Assembly: GCF_900168195.1 (NCBI RefSeq)
Contig: NZ_FUYX01000004.1
Coordinates: 1-64,000, forward strand
Origin: Allobosea thiooxidans
Lineage (GTDB): Bacteria; Pseudomonadota; Alphaproteobacteria; Rhizobiales; Beijerinckiaceae
Reading direction: 5' to 3'
DNA length: 64,000 nt
The translations under genes were made by a program, and so were the position numbers. Below, piece by piece: positions 7,770 to 16,059 of this stretch. The number at the start of each line of letters is the position of its first letter. Positions within the stretch are counted from its first letter, which is position 1. The notes under the pieces were generated by a model. It did no database searches. It saw only the letters and a program-made list of their open reading frames with translations, and was not told where the DNA came from.

Positions 7770-9485
7770 ATGCGCATCCGGCAATTCACCCTCACCCAGT
7801 CCGCACTCGCGGCGATTGGGCTCATGCTCGCCTGTTCGCTCGCGCTCGGCGGCAGCCTGCTCTGGCACCACTACGCCGCGCTCAGCGGCAGTGCACGGAC
7901 CCTCGCCCGCCTCGACGCCTTCAGCCTGGTGCTCGATGCAGCCAACCGGATCTCGGCCGAGCGCGGCCCCACCAACGCCGCCCTCGGCGGCGATCTGACC
8001 GAGCATGACCCGGTGCGGCTCCGCCTGCAGGCCTTCCGTCGCGCGAGCGATGCCGCGATCGCCCGCATTCCGCCTGCGCTGGCACCAGTCGCCGCGCCGA
8101 TGCAGGCCCAGCTCGACCGGGCGCGCGGCGAGGTCGATGCGCTGCTGGCACGGCCCCGTGCCCAGCGCGGCGGCAGTGACATCGAGGCGGCGATCCTGGC
8201 GATGTTCACCGCCTATGATGCGACGATGCCCGTCGCCGACATGGCGATGGACAAGCTCCTCGCAGGCGATTCCGCGCTGATCGGCCATGCGCTGGTCGCC
8301 CGCATGCTCGGTGAGCTGCGGGACTATGCCGGGCGGCTGGGCTCCTATCTCGTCATCTCGATCGTCCGCGGCGAGCCGCTCGCCGGCGCTTCCCGGCAGG
8401 CTTTCGAAGAGACGCGCGGGCGCATCCTCGAGCTGTGGCGGCTTATCGATTCGCAAACCGCCGTGCACGTGGCCGGCCTCGCAGCACGGGCGCGTCAGGA
8501 CACCGAAGAGCTCTTCTTCGGCAAGGGGATCCGGCTGATCGAACAGACACGGGCGCAACTGGATGCCAGCCAGTATCGCGGCTCTCCCGAGCATTTCACC
8601 GATGCGATCGTGCCCAGCTTCACGCCGATCGAACAGCTGCGCGATCGTTTCATCAGCTCCGTCGCCCAGCGCTTCGATGCGACCTACCGCCATGCCAGGG
8701 CTGATTTCGTCCTCGCGGTGATCGGCACGGCGCTGGTGCTGGCGGTCCAGCTGGCGCTGCTGTTCATCAGCCGTCGCTTCCTGTTCAGGCCGCTCATGCT
8801 GGCGCATACCCGCGTCGTCGACCTGGCAAACGGCAAGCTCCACCAGCCCGCGGTTCCCAAGCAGCTGCGCAGCGAAATGCGCGACCTGTTCCAGGCGCTG
8901 GAGACACTGCGCAGCCGATTGATCGAACGTGAGCAGCTCGATGCCGAGCGGCTGCGGCTGACCGCGCGCCTGCGAATTCAGGCCGACACCGATGGGCTGA
9001 CCGGCGTCCTCAACCGCGGCGCCCTCGAAAGGCTGGTGCAGAAGATTGCCGGCAACCCCGAAAGGAAGCGGACGGTCGGGCTTATCCTGCTCGACATCGA
9101 CCACTTCAAGGCCATCAACGACGACCTCGGCCACGTCGCCGGGGACGCGGCGCTGCGCGCCCTCGCCCAGAGGCTGCAGGAAGCGCTGCGCGACGAAGAC
9201 GTCGTCGCCCGCTTCGGTGGCGAGGAGTTCGCCATCCTCATCCTCGACGACCATGCCGCGGAAACGGACACGCTCGCGGATGTCGCGGAGAGGCTCCGCG
9301 GCTGGATCGAAGCCCGGCCCGTCAGGCTGGATAACGGGACGGAGATCGCCATAACCGTGAGCATCGGCGTCGCCACGGCCAATGCCGGGCCACAGATGTG
9401 GCCCGAATTGCTCAGAGCCGCCGATTCCGCGCTCTATCGCGCCAAACGGGAGGGCCGCAACCGCGTCGCGATCGCAGAGGCCTGA
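7770..9485 (+). CDS. Membrane-bound diguanylate cyclase (GGDEF)
   Basis: The 571-residue protein has an N-terminal membrane segment (about residues 10-30) and a periplasmic helical sensor region to about 310 that looks like a four-helix bundle. A second membrane segment (about 312-335, FVLAVIGTALVLAVQLALLF) and a HAMP-like linker follow. The C-terminal GGDEF domain begins at DTDGLTGVLNRGAL and holds the active-site motif GGEEF near residue 483. RDED just upstream matches the RxxD inhibitory I-site, so product feedback is expected. It should make cyclic di-GMP from GTP in response to a periplasmic cue. The 180-base gap from the kinase upstream shows no obvious signal, and the gene ends convergently with mgtE. 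Confidence 0.88.
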   Translation: MRIRQFTLTQSALAAIGLMLACSLALGGSLLWHHYAALSGSARTLARLDAFSLVLDAANRISAERGPTNAALGGDLTEHDPVRLRLQAFRRASDAAIARIPPALAPVAAPMQAQLDRARGEVDALLARPRAQRGGSDIEAAILAMFTAYDATMPVADMAMDKLLAGDSALIGHALVARMLGELRDYAGRLGSYLVISIVRGEPLAGASRQAFEETRGRILELWRLIDSQTAVHVAGLAARARQDTEELFFGKGIRLIEQTRAQLDASQYRGSPEHFTDAIVPSFTPIEQLRDRFISSVAQRFDATYRHARADFVLAVIGTALVLAVQLALLFISRRFLFRPLMLAHTRVVDLANGKLHQPAVPKQLRSEMRDLFQALETLRSRLIEREQLDAERLRLTARLRIQADTDGLTGVLNRGALERLVQKIAGNPERKRTVGLILLDIDHFKAINDDLGHVAGDAALRALAQRLQEALRDEDVVARFGGEEFAILILDDHAAETDTLADVAERLRGWIEARPVRLDNGTEIAITVSIGVATANAGPQMWPELLRAADSALYRAKREGRNRVAIAEA

Positions 9486-9496
9486 TCCCGTTCCGG

Positions 9497-10864
9497 CTAC
9501 AGCATCGTCCCGGTCAGGATCAGGGCGGCGACGCCGAAATAGATGATCAGGCCGGTGACATCGACCAGCGTCGCCACGAAGGGCGCCGAGGCGCTGGCCG
9601 GGTCGAAGCCGAGCCGCTTCAGCGCGAAGGGCAGCATCGAGCCGGCGAGCGAGCCGAAGGTGACGATGCCCAGCAGCGCGGCGCCGACCGTCGCCGCCAC
9701 CAGCACCCAGTGCGGCCCGTAATCGTAGAAGCCGGCCCATTGCCACAGGATGATGCGAACCACGCCGATCGCACCGAGAATGGTGCCGAGCGTCAGGCCG
9801 GTCGGCACCTCGCGCAGCGCGACCCGCCACCAGTCCTTCAGCGTGACCTCGCGCAGCGCCAGCGCCCGGATGATCAGCGAGGTCGCCTGCGAGCCGGAAT
9901 TGCCGCCCGAGCTCATGATCAGCGGGATGAACAGCGTCAGCACGATCGCCTTCTCGAGCTCGCCCTCGAAATGCTGCATGACCGAGGCGGTCAGCATCTC
10001 GCCGAGCAGCAGGATCGAAAGCCAGCCGGCGCGTTTGCGGATCATGCCGAGGAAGCCGATCTCGTTGTAGGGCTGGTCGAGCGCCTCCATGCCGCCGAGC
10101 TTCTGCACGTCCTCGGTCGTCTCGGCGATCATGGCGTCGATGACGTCGTCGAAGGTGACGATGCCGATGACATGGTCGTCGTCATCCACGACCGGAACGG
10201 CGAGCAGGTCGTATTTGGTGATGAGGCGCGCCACCTCCTCCCGGTCGATCTCGGGCGTCACCGTGATCGGCTTGTGCGCCGGCACCACCGATTCGACCGG
10301 CGCGTCCGGATCGCCGGCGATCAGGCGCCGCAGCGAGACCGCGCGCACCAGCTTCCGCGTGGCGGCATCGAGCACATAGATCGCATAGACCGTCTCGCGC
10401 GAGCGCTCGACGCGGCGGATATGGTCGATCGTCTGCTGCACCGACCAGCTCGAGGGTACGCTGACGAACTCCGTCGTCATGATCGAGCCGGCGCTGTGCT
10501 CGGGATAGGCCAGCAGCTTCTTGAGATCCGAGCGGGTCTGGCGGTCGATGCGCCCGCTCAGGCGCGCCGCGGTCTCCTCGTCGAATTCCTGGAAGACGTC
10601 GGCGGCGCGGTCGGCCGACATGGCGGAGAGCAGCGCGCCGGCGCGGCCCTCGGGCAGTAGCGCAAGCGCCTCGGCGGCGGCGCCGAATTCAGGCTGATCG
10701 AGCACCTCGACGGCCCGCTCGAAGGGCAGCTCGCCCAGGACATGCGCGATGGTCGCGATATCCTGCTCGTTCAGCGTCTCGACGATGTCGGCGACGTGTT
10801 CCTGCGCCAGCGTCTGGGCCAGCGTCACGGCAAGGAGGTCCGTCGTGGCGGCGGTATCGTTCAT
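9497..10864 (-). CDS. mgtE: Magnesium transporter MgtE
   Basis: The 455 residues match MgtE in length and order. The N-terminal helical superhelix domain (about 25-130, including LPEGRAGALLSAMSADRAA) is followed by paired CBS domains (about 140-262). A connecting helix leads to about five transmembrane helices (about 285-455) with the conserved SSGGNSGSQ pore motif. MgtE is a homodimeric Mg2+ channel gated by cytosolic Mg2+ binding to the N and CBS domains. It faces the diguanylate cyclase tail to tail. The leader upstream of 10864 shows no M-box fold that I can recognise. Confidence 0.95.
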   Translation of the reverse strand: MNDTAATTDLLAVTLAQTLAQEHVADIVETLNEQDIATIAHVLGELPFERAVEVLDQPEFGAAAEALALLPEGRAGALLSAMSADRAADVFQEFDEETAARLSGRIDRQTRSDLKKLLAYPEHSAGSIMTTEFVSVPSSWSVQQTIDHIRRVERSRETVYAIYVLDAATRKLVRAVSLRRLIAGDPDAPVESVVPAHKPITVTPEIDREEVARLITKYDLLAVPVVDDDDHVIGIVTFDDVIDAMIAETTEDVQKLGGMEALDQPYNEIGFLGMIRKRAGWLSILLLGEMLTASVMQHFEGELEKAIVLTLFIPLIMSSGGNSGSQATSLIIRALALREVTLKDWWRVALREVPTGLTLGTILGAIGVVRIILWQWAGFYDYGPHWVLVAATVGAALLGIVTFGSLAGSMLPFALKRLGFDPASASAPFVATLVDVTGLIIYFGVAALILTGTML

Positions 10865-11196
10865 GGCTCTATTCCTTGCGATCGGGCCGTCATGGCCGGA
10901 TCGCAGGCGAGCCGGGCAACCCGGTCAGGCGCGCGAGGCGGCGGCAGACGGCTTCGACTGTCGGCTGGGACTGTCGCTTGGCATCGGGTTGAAGTTTCCT
11001 GTGAGCAGCCGGCCGGAGGCCGGAAGCAGGAGGCCAATGCACCCGACGCGCGCCGAGGTCAAACGGATTCTGCACGCCCGGGCGTCTGATCATGCGCATT
11101 GGCCGTGATCGGCGCCCGTCCTATTGTCGCGACGACGGAATCGGCGCCTGTGCCGGATCCGTCGTCGATCCGCTCTCTCTCGCTGGAACTCCGCCG
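10865..11196. other. Intergenic region between divergent mgtE and glutathione S-transferase
   Basis: This roughly 330-base divergent gap must carry promoters for mgtE (leftward) and the GST gene (rightward). I cannot pick clear -35/-10 pairs by eye. The only strong structure is a long hairpin at 11130-11167, annotated separately. Frames running through the gap extend the GST frame upstream or are shadows, and I do not support a gene here. Confidence 0.35.
11130..11167 (+). promoter_or_regulatory. Strong hairpin in the leader of the glutathione S-transferase gene
   Basis: CGACGACGGA (11130-11139) is perfectly complementary to TCCGTCGTCG (11158-11167). Inside it CGGC pairs with GCCG, leaving a GCCTGT loop. 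The hairpin ends 29 bases before the ATG and is not followed by a T-run, so it is more likely a mRNA leader structure or operator than a terminator. Confidence 0.4.
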
Positions 11197-11859
11197 ATGT
11201 CCCTGACCATCTACGGCTGCTACCGCTCGCGCGCGACGCGCGTCATCTGGCTCGCCAACGAGCTCGGCCTGCCGTTCACGCATGTGCCGGTGATCCAGGC
11301 CTACCGCCTGCCGGACCCGCAGGCCCCGGGCGTGCCCCTGCACACCCGCAGCGCCGAATTCCTCAGGATCAACCCGAACGGCCATATCCCGAGCATCGAC
11401 GACAACGGCTTCAAACTGCACGAATCGCTGGCGATCAACCTCTACCTCGCGCGCAAGCATGGCGGGCCGCTGGCACCGCAGAACGCGCAGGAGGAAGGCC
11501 TCGCGGTGATGTGGGCGCTCTGGGCCGCGACCGAGTGCGAGACCCATGCGCTCAACCTGCAGTTCCATCTCGCCGCCTATCCGCCGGAGAAGCGCAAGCC
11601 CGAGCTGGTCGAGGCCGCGCTCGCAGCCCTGCCCGGCCCCTTCTCGGTGCTCGACCGGACGCTGGCCGAGGGCAATGGCTATGTGATGGGCGGCCGCTTC
11701 ACCGTCGCCGACATCAACGTCGCCGAGGTGATCCGCTACGCCAAGCCGGCGACGCAGCTCTTCGATGCCCATCCCCACGTCAAGGCCTGGCTCGACGCCT
11801 GCCAGGCGCGGCCGGCCTTCAAGGCGATGTGGCAGGCGCGCGACGCCGAAGCCGCCTGA
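11197..11859 (+). CDS. Glutathione S-transferase family protein
   Basis: The 220-residue protein has the two-domain GST layout. The N-terminal thioredoxin-like domain (about 1-85) starts MSLTIYGCYRSRATRVIW and contains the glutathione-binding cis-Pro and Glu-Ser motif (NGHIPSIDDNG ... LHESLAI). The all-helical C-terminal domain contains GRFTVADINVAEV, the conserved GST N-capping region. I chose the ATG at 11197 because the fold starts there; the frame is open upstream but that sequence is not GST-like. It conjugates glutathione to electrophiles or acts in an unknown detoxification or isomerase step. A DMT-family exporter follows on the same strand. Confidence 0.88.
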   Translation: MSLTIYGCYRSRATRVIWLANELGLPFTHVPVIQAYRLPDPQAPGVPLHTRSAEFLRINPNGHIPSIDDNGFKLHESLAINLYLARKHGGPLAPQNAQEEGLAVMWALWAATECETHALNLQFHLAAYPPEKRKPELVEAALAALPGPFSVLDRTLAEGNGYVMGGRFTVADINVAEVIRYAKPATQLFDAHPHVKAWLDACQARPAFKAMWQARDAEAA

Positions 11860-11961
11860 GGCAGGAAACGGGTGGAGAGCGAGCCGGTGCGAGCCTATCG
11901 CTCCGGCTCGCTTTCATCGTGCAGGCCCCAGATGTCATCGCCCTCCCCCTCGCAGCCCGTC

Positions 11962-12858
11962 ATGGACCTGAGCGACTGGCTCCTGCTCCTGCTGCTCTCC
12001 CTGCTTTGGGGCGCCTCCTTCTTCTTCGGCAAGATCGCCGTCTCGGAATGGCCCCCGCTCGCGGTGGTGCTGGCGCGCGTCGGCATGGCGGCTGCGGCGC
12101 TGCTGCTGGTGGTGCGTCTGTCGGGGCTGTCGATGCGCGTCGGCGGGCGGATGTGGCTCGCCTTCTTCGGCATGGGCCTGCTCAACAACCTGATCCCGTT
12201 CGGGCTGATCTTCTGGGGCCAGACGCAGATCGCCAGCGGCCTCGCCTCGATCCTCAACGCCACGACGCCGCTCTTCGGCGTCATCGTCGCCCATCTCTTC
12301 GGGCAGGACGAGAAGGCGACCGGGCTCAAGCTCGCCGGGGTCGGCGCCGGCATCGTCGGCGTCGCGATCCTGATGGGCCCCGATGCGATCGGCGGTGTCT
12401 CGGGCGCGTTGCTGCCGCAGCTGGCCTGCCTGGCAGCCGCCCTGTCCTATGGCTTTGCCGGCCTCTACGGCCGGCGGTTCCGAGGTCTGCCGCCCCTGGT
12501 CACGGCCGCGGGACAGGTCAGCGCCACGACCGTGATGACCATCCCGCTGGTGATCGCCTTCCATCCGCCCTGGAAGCTGCCCGTGCCGAGCGCCCCGGTC
12601 GCTTTGTCGCTCATCGGGCTGGCGCTGCTCTCGACGGCACTGGCCTATGTCATCTTCTTCCGAATCATGCGCCGGGCCGGCGGCACCAACGTCATGCTGG
12701 TGACGTTCCTGATTCCGGTCAGCGCCATCCTGCTGGGCTGGGGCATCCTCGGCGAAGCGCTGCTGCCACGGCATTTCCTGGGGATGGCGGCGATCGCCGC
12801 CGGGCTCGCGCTGATCGACGGGCGGCTGTTCGGCCCGGCGCGCGCGAGGCCGGCCTAG
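11962..12858 (+). CDS. EamA/DMT-superfamily transporter
   Basis: About 298 residues with ten predicted transmembrane helices in two EamA repeats. The first helix is SDWLLLLLLSLLWGASFFFG, and a second repeat begins near QLACLAAALSYGFAGLYGRR. Family members export amino acids or other metabolites across the inner membrane; no substrate can be assigned. I prefer the start at 11962 (MDLSDW) because it puts the first helix at the usual position. An ATG at 11932 and a GTG at 11872 with AGGAAAC upstream are in-frame alternatives. The gene follows the GST gene by about 100 bases or less and may be co-transcribed with it. Confidence 0.85.
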   Translation: MDLSDWLLLLLLSLLWGASFFFGKIAVSEWPPLAVVLARVGMAAAALLLVVRLSGLSMRVGGRMWLAFFGMGLLNNLIPFGLIFWGQTQIASGLASILNATTPLFGVIVAHLFGQDEKATGLKLAGVGAGIVGVAILMGPDAIGGVSGALLPQLACLAAALSYGFAGLYGRRFRGLPPLVTAAGQVSATTVMTIPLVIAFHPPWKLPVPSAPVALSLIGLALLSTALAYVIFFRIMRRAGGTNVMLVTFLIPVSAILLGWGILGEALLPRHFLGMAAIAAGLALIDGRLFGPARARPA

Positions 12859-12872
12859 GCCCAAAGACTTTA

Positions 12873-12922
12873 TTGCCCAAAAATTATGAATTGCTATAGG
12901 GTCGACTCATCGGCTGGAGTCG
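12873..12922 (+). promoter_or_regulatory. Promoter and inverted-repeat operator of the LysR/tct operon
   Basis: TTGCCC (12873-12878) and TATAGG (12895-12900), 16 bases apart in an AT-rich patch, form a plausible sigma70-type promoter. Just downstream CGACTC (12903-12908) and GAGTCG (12917-12922) form an inverted repeat with an 8-base spacer. This suits a LysR-type autoregulatory site and also contains two GANTC methylation sites (GACTC, GAGTC). Confidence 0.5.
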
Positions 12923-12986
12923 CTATTGGGCACGGCCCACTGAAGAGATATCGCGGCAAGCGGTACCGGGGAACAGGGGACGGCCA

Positions 12987-13973
12987 ATGGATGTGCGGCA
13001 ACTGCGATGCTTCATCGCGGTGGCGGAAGAGCTGCATTTCGGCCGCGCGGCCGAGCGGCTCGGCGTCGCGCCGCCCGCCCTCTCACGACAGATCAGCGCC
13101 CTTGAGGACGAACTCGGCGTCGCCCTGCTGACGCGCACGACCCGTCAGGTCGCGATGACCCGGGCCGGGCTGATCATGCTCGAGGAGGCGAAGGGCATCC
13201 TCGTCAAGATGGAGCATGCGTCCCGCGCCGTGCGCGAGGCCTCGCTCGCCTCGGGCAAGGTGCTGCGCGTCGGCGCGATCGACGCGGCTTCGTCGAGCTT
13301 CGTGCCGGAAGCGCTGGTCGCCTTCCGGGCGCGGTTCCCCGGCATCGAGATCAAGTTCGTCGAGGCGATGACGGCCGCGCTGATCCAGATGCTGGAATCC
13401 GGCAAGCTCGACCTCGCCCTCACCCGCCCCCCGCGCAAGCCGACCGATTGCGCCTTCGAGATCCTGCGGGTGGAACGGCCGATCGTGGTGCTCAACGAGG
13501 CGCACCCGCTGGCGGCACGCGAGCATCTGACGATGCTCGATCTCGTCGGCGAGCCCTTCGTCGTGCCGTCCAAGCGCATCCGGCCCTATGCCTACGACCT
13601 CGTCATGGCCTATTTCGAGAGCGTCGGCGCGGTGCCGAACGTCACCATCGAGGCTACCGAGAAGCCCGCCATGATGTCGGCGGTCGCGGCCGGCCTCGGC
13701 ATGGCGCTGGCACCGGACTGGGTCTCACGGCTATCCTTCCCCGGCGTGACGATGCGGCGCCTGCGCGGGGCGCTGCTCGACCCACCGCCGCCCGGCGCGC
13801 TCGTCGGCGTCGCCTGGCGGCCGCAGCAGAAGCTGCCCTCCCGCGACGACTTCCTGGCCATCCTGAGAGAGAGCGTCACGCTGCTCGACGATCGCCAGTC
13901 CCTCTCCCTCGCCCCTTCCCCCAAACCGCAGAAACGGACAGCCCGCGCAGGGTCGCCGATCGGAGGAGCCTGA
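12987..13973 (+). CDS. LysR-family transcriptional regulator of the tct operon
   Basis: The 328-residue protein has the LysR winged helix-turn-helix at residues 1-60 (LRCFIAVAEELHFGRAAERL and PALSRQISALEDELG) and a periplasmic-binding-like effector domain from about 90 to 300. The last about 25 residues are a basic tail. It is expected to bind a small organic acid and control transcription. Its stop codon TGA overlaps the ATG of tctB by one base, so it is translationally coupled to the transporter. This is unusual, since LysR regulators are more often divergent from their targets. The likely ligand is the substrate of the transporter. Confidence 0.92.
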   Translation: MDVRQLRCFIAVAEELHFGRAAERLGVAPPALSRQISALEDELGVALLTRTTRQVAMTRAGLIMLEEAKGILVKMEHASRAVREASLASGKVLRVGAIDAASSSFVPEALVAFRARFPGIEIKFVEAMTAALIQMLESGKLDLALTRPPRKPTDCAFEILRVERPIVVLNEAHPLAAREHLTMLDLVGEPFVVPSKRIRPYAYDLVMAYFESVGAVPNVTIEATEKPAMMSAVAAGLGMALAPDWVSRLSFPGVTMRRLRGALLDPPPPGALVGVAWRPQQKLPSRDDFLAILRESVTLLDDRQSLSLAPSPKPQKRTARAGSPIGGA

Positions 13974-14491
13974 TGAGTCTCAACCAGATAGAACGGGCGC
14001 AGGGCCTGCGCGTGCGATCGACACAGGATCTGGCCGGCGGCCTGTTCATGATCGTTCTGGCATTCGGCGCCTTCGTCTTCACCTGGGACCTGCCGGCAGG
14101 CAGCCTGCGCCAGCTCGGCCCCGGCATGCTGCCGAAGGCCTTCGCCGTGATCTGCGCGGCGCTGGGCGCGCTGCTCGTGCTAACCTCACTGCGCTACCAT
14201 GGCGAGAAGCTCCAGGGCTGGTCCTGGAAGGGCATCTTCTTCGCGCTGGGCGGAGCCTGCCTGTTCGCCCTCACCATCCGCGGCTTCGAATTCGGCCCGA
14301 TCCGGGTGCCGGCATTGGGCCTGCTCGTCGCCGGGCCGCTGCTGATCGCCTTCTCCGGCCTCGCAGCCGACGACCGCCGGATCAAGGAGCTGCTGATCTT
14401 CGCCGTCGCCATGTCGGCCGGCTGCATCCTGCTGTTCAAATACGCGTTGGGCCTGCCGATCCCGCTCGCACCCTGGCTTCTGGGTATCTGA
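13973..14491 (+). CDS. tctB: Tripartite tricarboxylate transporter, small membrane subunit TctB
   Basis: The 172 residues carry about four hydrophobic helices, the TctB family pattern. TctB is the small integral membrane partner of TctA in the inner membrane. The start ATG at 13973 overlaps the LysR stop and is preceded by GGAGGAG. The stop is three bases before tctA. The role is known from the family; assignment rests on size, helix pattern and the position next to tctA. Confidence 0.88.
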   Translation: MSLNQIERAQGLRVRSTQDLAGGLFMIVLAFGAFVFTWDLPAGSLRQLGPGMLPKAFAVICAALGALLVLTSLRYHGEKLQGWSWKGIFFALGGACLFALTIRGFEFGPIRVPALGLLVAGPLLIAFSGLAADDRRIKELLIFAVAMSAGCILLFKYALGLPIPLAPWLLGI

Positions 14492-14494
14492 GCG

Positions 14495-15997
14495 ATGATG
14501 GAGACATTCGCCCATCTTTCGCTCGGCTTCGGCGTCGCCCTGACATTCAAGAACATCGCGCTCTGCTTCGCCGGCTGCCTGATCGGCACGCTGATCGGCG
14601 TGCTGCCCGGCGTGGGCCCGATCGCGACGATCTCGATCCTGCTGCCGATCACCTTCGGCCTCGACCCGACCGGCGCGCTGATCATGCTGGCGGGCATCTA
14701 TTACGGCGCCCAATACGGCGGCTCCACCACCGCGATCCTGGTCAACATTCCGGGAGAGGCGACCGCCGTCGTCACGACCCTGGACGGCCACCAGATGGCC
14801 AAGCAGGGCCGCGCCGGCATCGCGCTCGGCACGGCGGCGATCGGCTCCTTCTTCGCCGGCTGCGTCGCGACCGTGATCATCGCCGCGCTCGGCGCGCCGC
14901 TGACCAAGCTCGCCCTGCTGTTCGGCCCGGCCGAGTATTTCTCGCTGATGGTGATGGGCCTGTGCTTCGCCGTCGTGCTGGCGCGCGGCTCGATCCTCAA
15001 GGCCTTCTGCATGATCATGCTGGGCCTGCTGCTCTCGACGGTCGGCACCGATCTCGAGACCGGGCAGGAGCGGCTGACCTTCGGCGTCGCCTCGCTGATG
15101 GACGGCATCGACTTCTCGGTGCTGGCGATGGGCGTGTTCGGCTTCGCCGAAGTGCTGCGCAACCTCGAGAACCCAGAGGCGCGCGACGTGGTCAAGGCCA
15201 AGATCGGGCGGCTTTTGCCCGGGTGGGACGACCTCAAGCAGTCTGCCGCCCCCGTGCTGCGCGGCACCTTCATCGGCGGCATTCTCGGCATCCTGCCCGG
15301 CAACGGCGCCGTCCTCGGCCCCTTCGCCAGCTACACCGTGGAGAAGAAGATCGCCAAGGATCCGTCGCGCTTCGGCAAGGGCGCGATCGAGGGCGTCGCC
15401 GGGCCGGAATCGGCCAACAACGCCGGCGCGCAGACCGCCTTCATTCCGCTGCTCACCCTCGGCATCCCGCCGAATGCGGTGATGGCGCTGATGGTCGGCG
15501 CGATGACGATCCACGGCATCATCCCCGGCCCGCAGGTGATGACCCGCAACCCCGAACTGTTCTGGGGCATGGTCGCCTCGATGTGGGTCGGCAACCTGAT
15601 GCTCCTGATCATCAACCTGCCGCTGGTCGGCGTGTGGGTGAAACTGCTGCAGGTGCCCTACCGACTGATGTTCCCGGCGATCCTGATCTTCTGCTGCATC
15701 GGCATCTACTCGGTGAACAACCAGCCGCTCGACGTCGCCTTCACGGCGCTGTTCGGCCTGTTCGGCTACCTGCTGATCAAGCTCGGCTTCGAGCCCGCGC
15801 CGATGCTGCTTGGCTTCGTGCTCGGCAAGCTGATGGAGGAGAAGCTCCGGCAGGCGCTGATCATCTCGCGCGGCTCATTCATGACCTTCGTCGAGCGGCC
15901 GATCTCCGCCGGGCTGCTTGTCGTCGCCGTGCTGGTGCTGGTCATCGCGCTGCTGCCGTCGATCGCGAAGAAGCGCGACGAGGTCTTCACCGAATGA
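14495..15997 (+). CDS. tctA: Tripartite tricarboxylate transporter, large permease TctA
   Basis: 500 residues with about eleven or twelve transmembrane helices. The conserved TctA signatures are visible: GVLPGVGPIATISILLPITF near residues 35-55, YYGAQYGGSTTAIL near 70, GILPGNGAVLGPFASY and GVAGPESANNAGAQTAFIPL in the second half. TctA is the proton- or sodium-driven permease that takes ligand from the periplasmic binding protein. The order LysR-tctB-tctA-tctC differs from the more common C-B-A order. The substrate is unknown; citrate and other carboxylates are the known ligands of the family. Confidence 0.95.
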   Translation: MMETFAHLSLGFGVALTFKNIALCFAGCLIGTLIGVLPGVGPIATISILLPITFGLDPTGALIMLAGIYYGAQYGGSTTAILVNIPGEATAVVTTLDGHQMAKQGRAGIALGTAAIGSFFAGCVATVIIAALGAPLTKLALLFGPAEYFSLMVMGLCFAVVLARGSILKAFCMIMLGLLLSTVGTDLETGQERLTFGVASLMDGIDFSVLAMGVFGFAEVLRNLENPEARDVVKAKIGRLLPGWDDLKQSAAPVLRGTFIGGILGILPGNGAVLGPFASYTVEKKIAKDPSRFGKGAIEGVAGPESANNAGAQTAFIPLLTLGIPPNAVMALMVGAMTIHGIIPGPQVMTRNPELFWGMVASMWVGNLMLLIINLPLVGVWVKLLQVPYRLMFPAILIFCCIGIYSVNNQPLDVAFTALFGLFGYLLIKLGFEPAPMLLGFVLGKLMEEKLRQALIISRGSFMTFVERPISAGLLVVAVLVLVIALLPSIAKKRDEVFTE

Positions 15998-16059
15998 CGG
16001 GGTTGCCCCAGGCAGGGCGCCCCCCCAATTTTCAATCAAACCCTAGGGAGGGAACATCT

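Noticed and set aside
7215-9830. An 871-codon minus-strand frame
   Set aside because: It runs antisense across the histidine kinase and diguanylate cyclase genes, which have intact catalytic motifs. The composition is shadow-like.
10865-11100. A possible M-box magnesium riboswitch before mgtE
   Set aside because: I could not find the conserved M-box helices by eye; the mgtE leader is GC-rich without the expected motifs.
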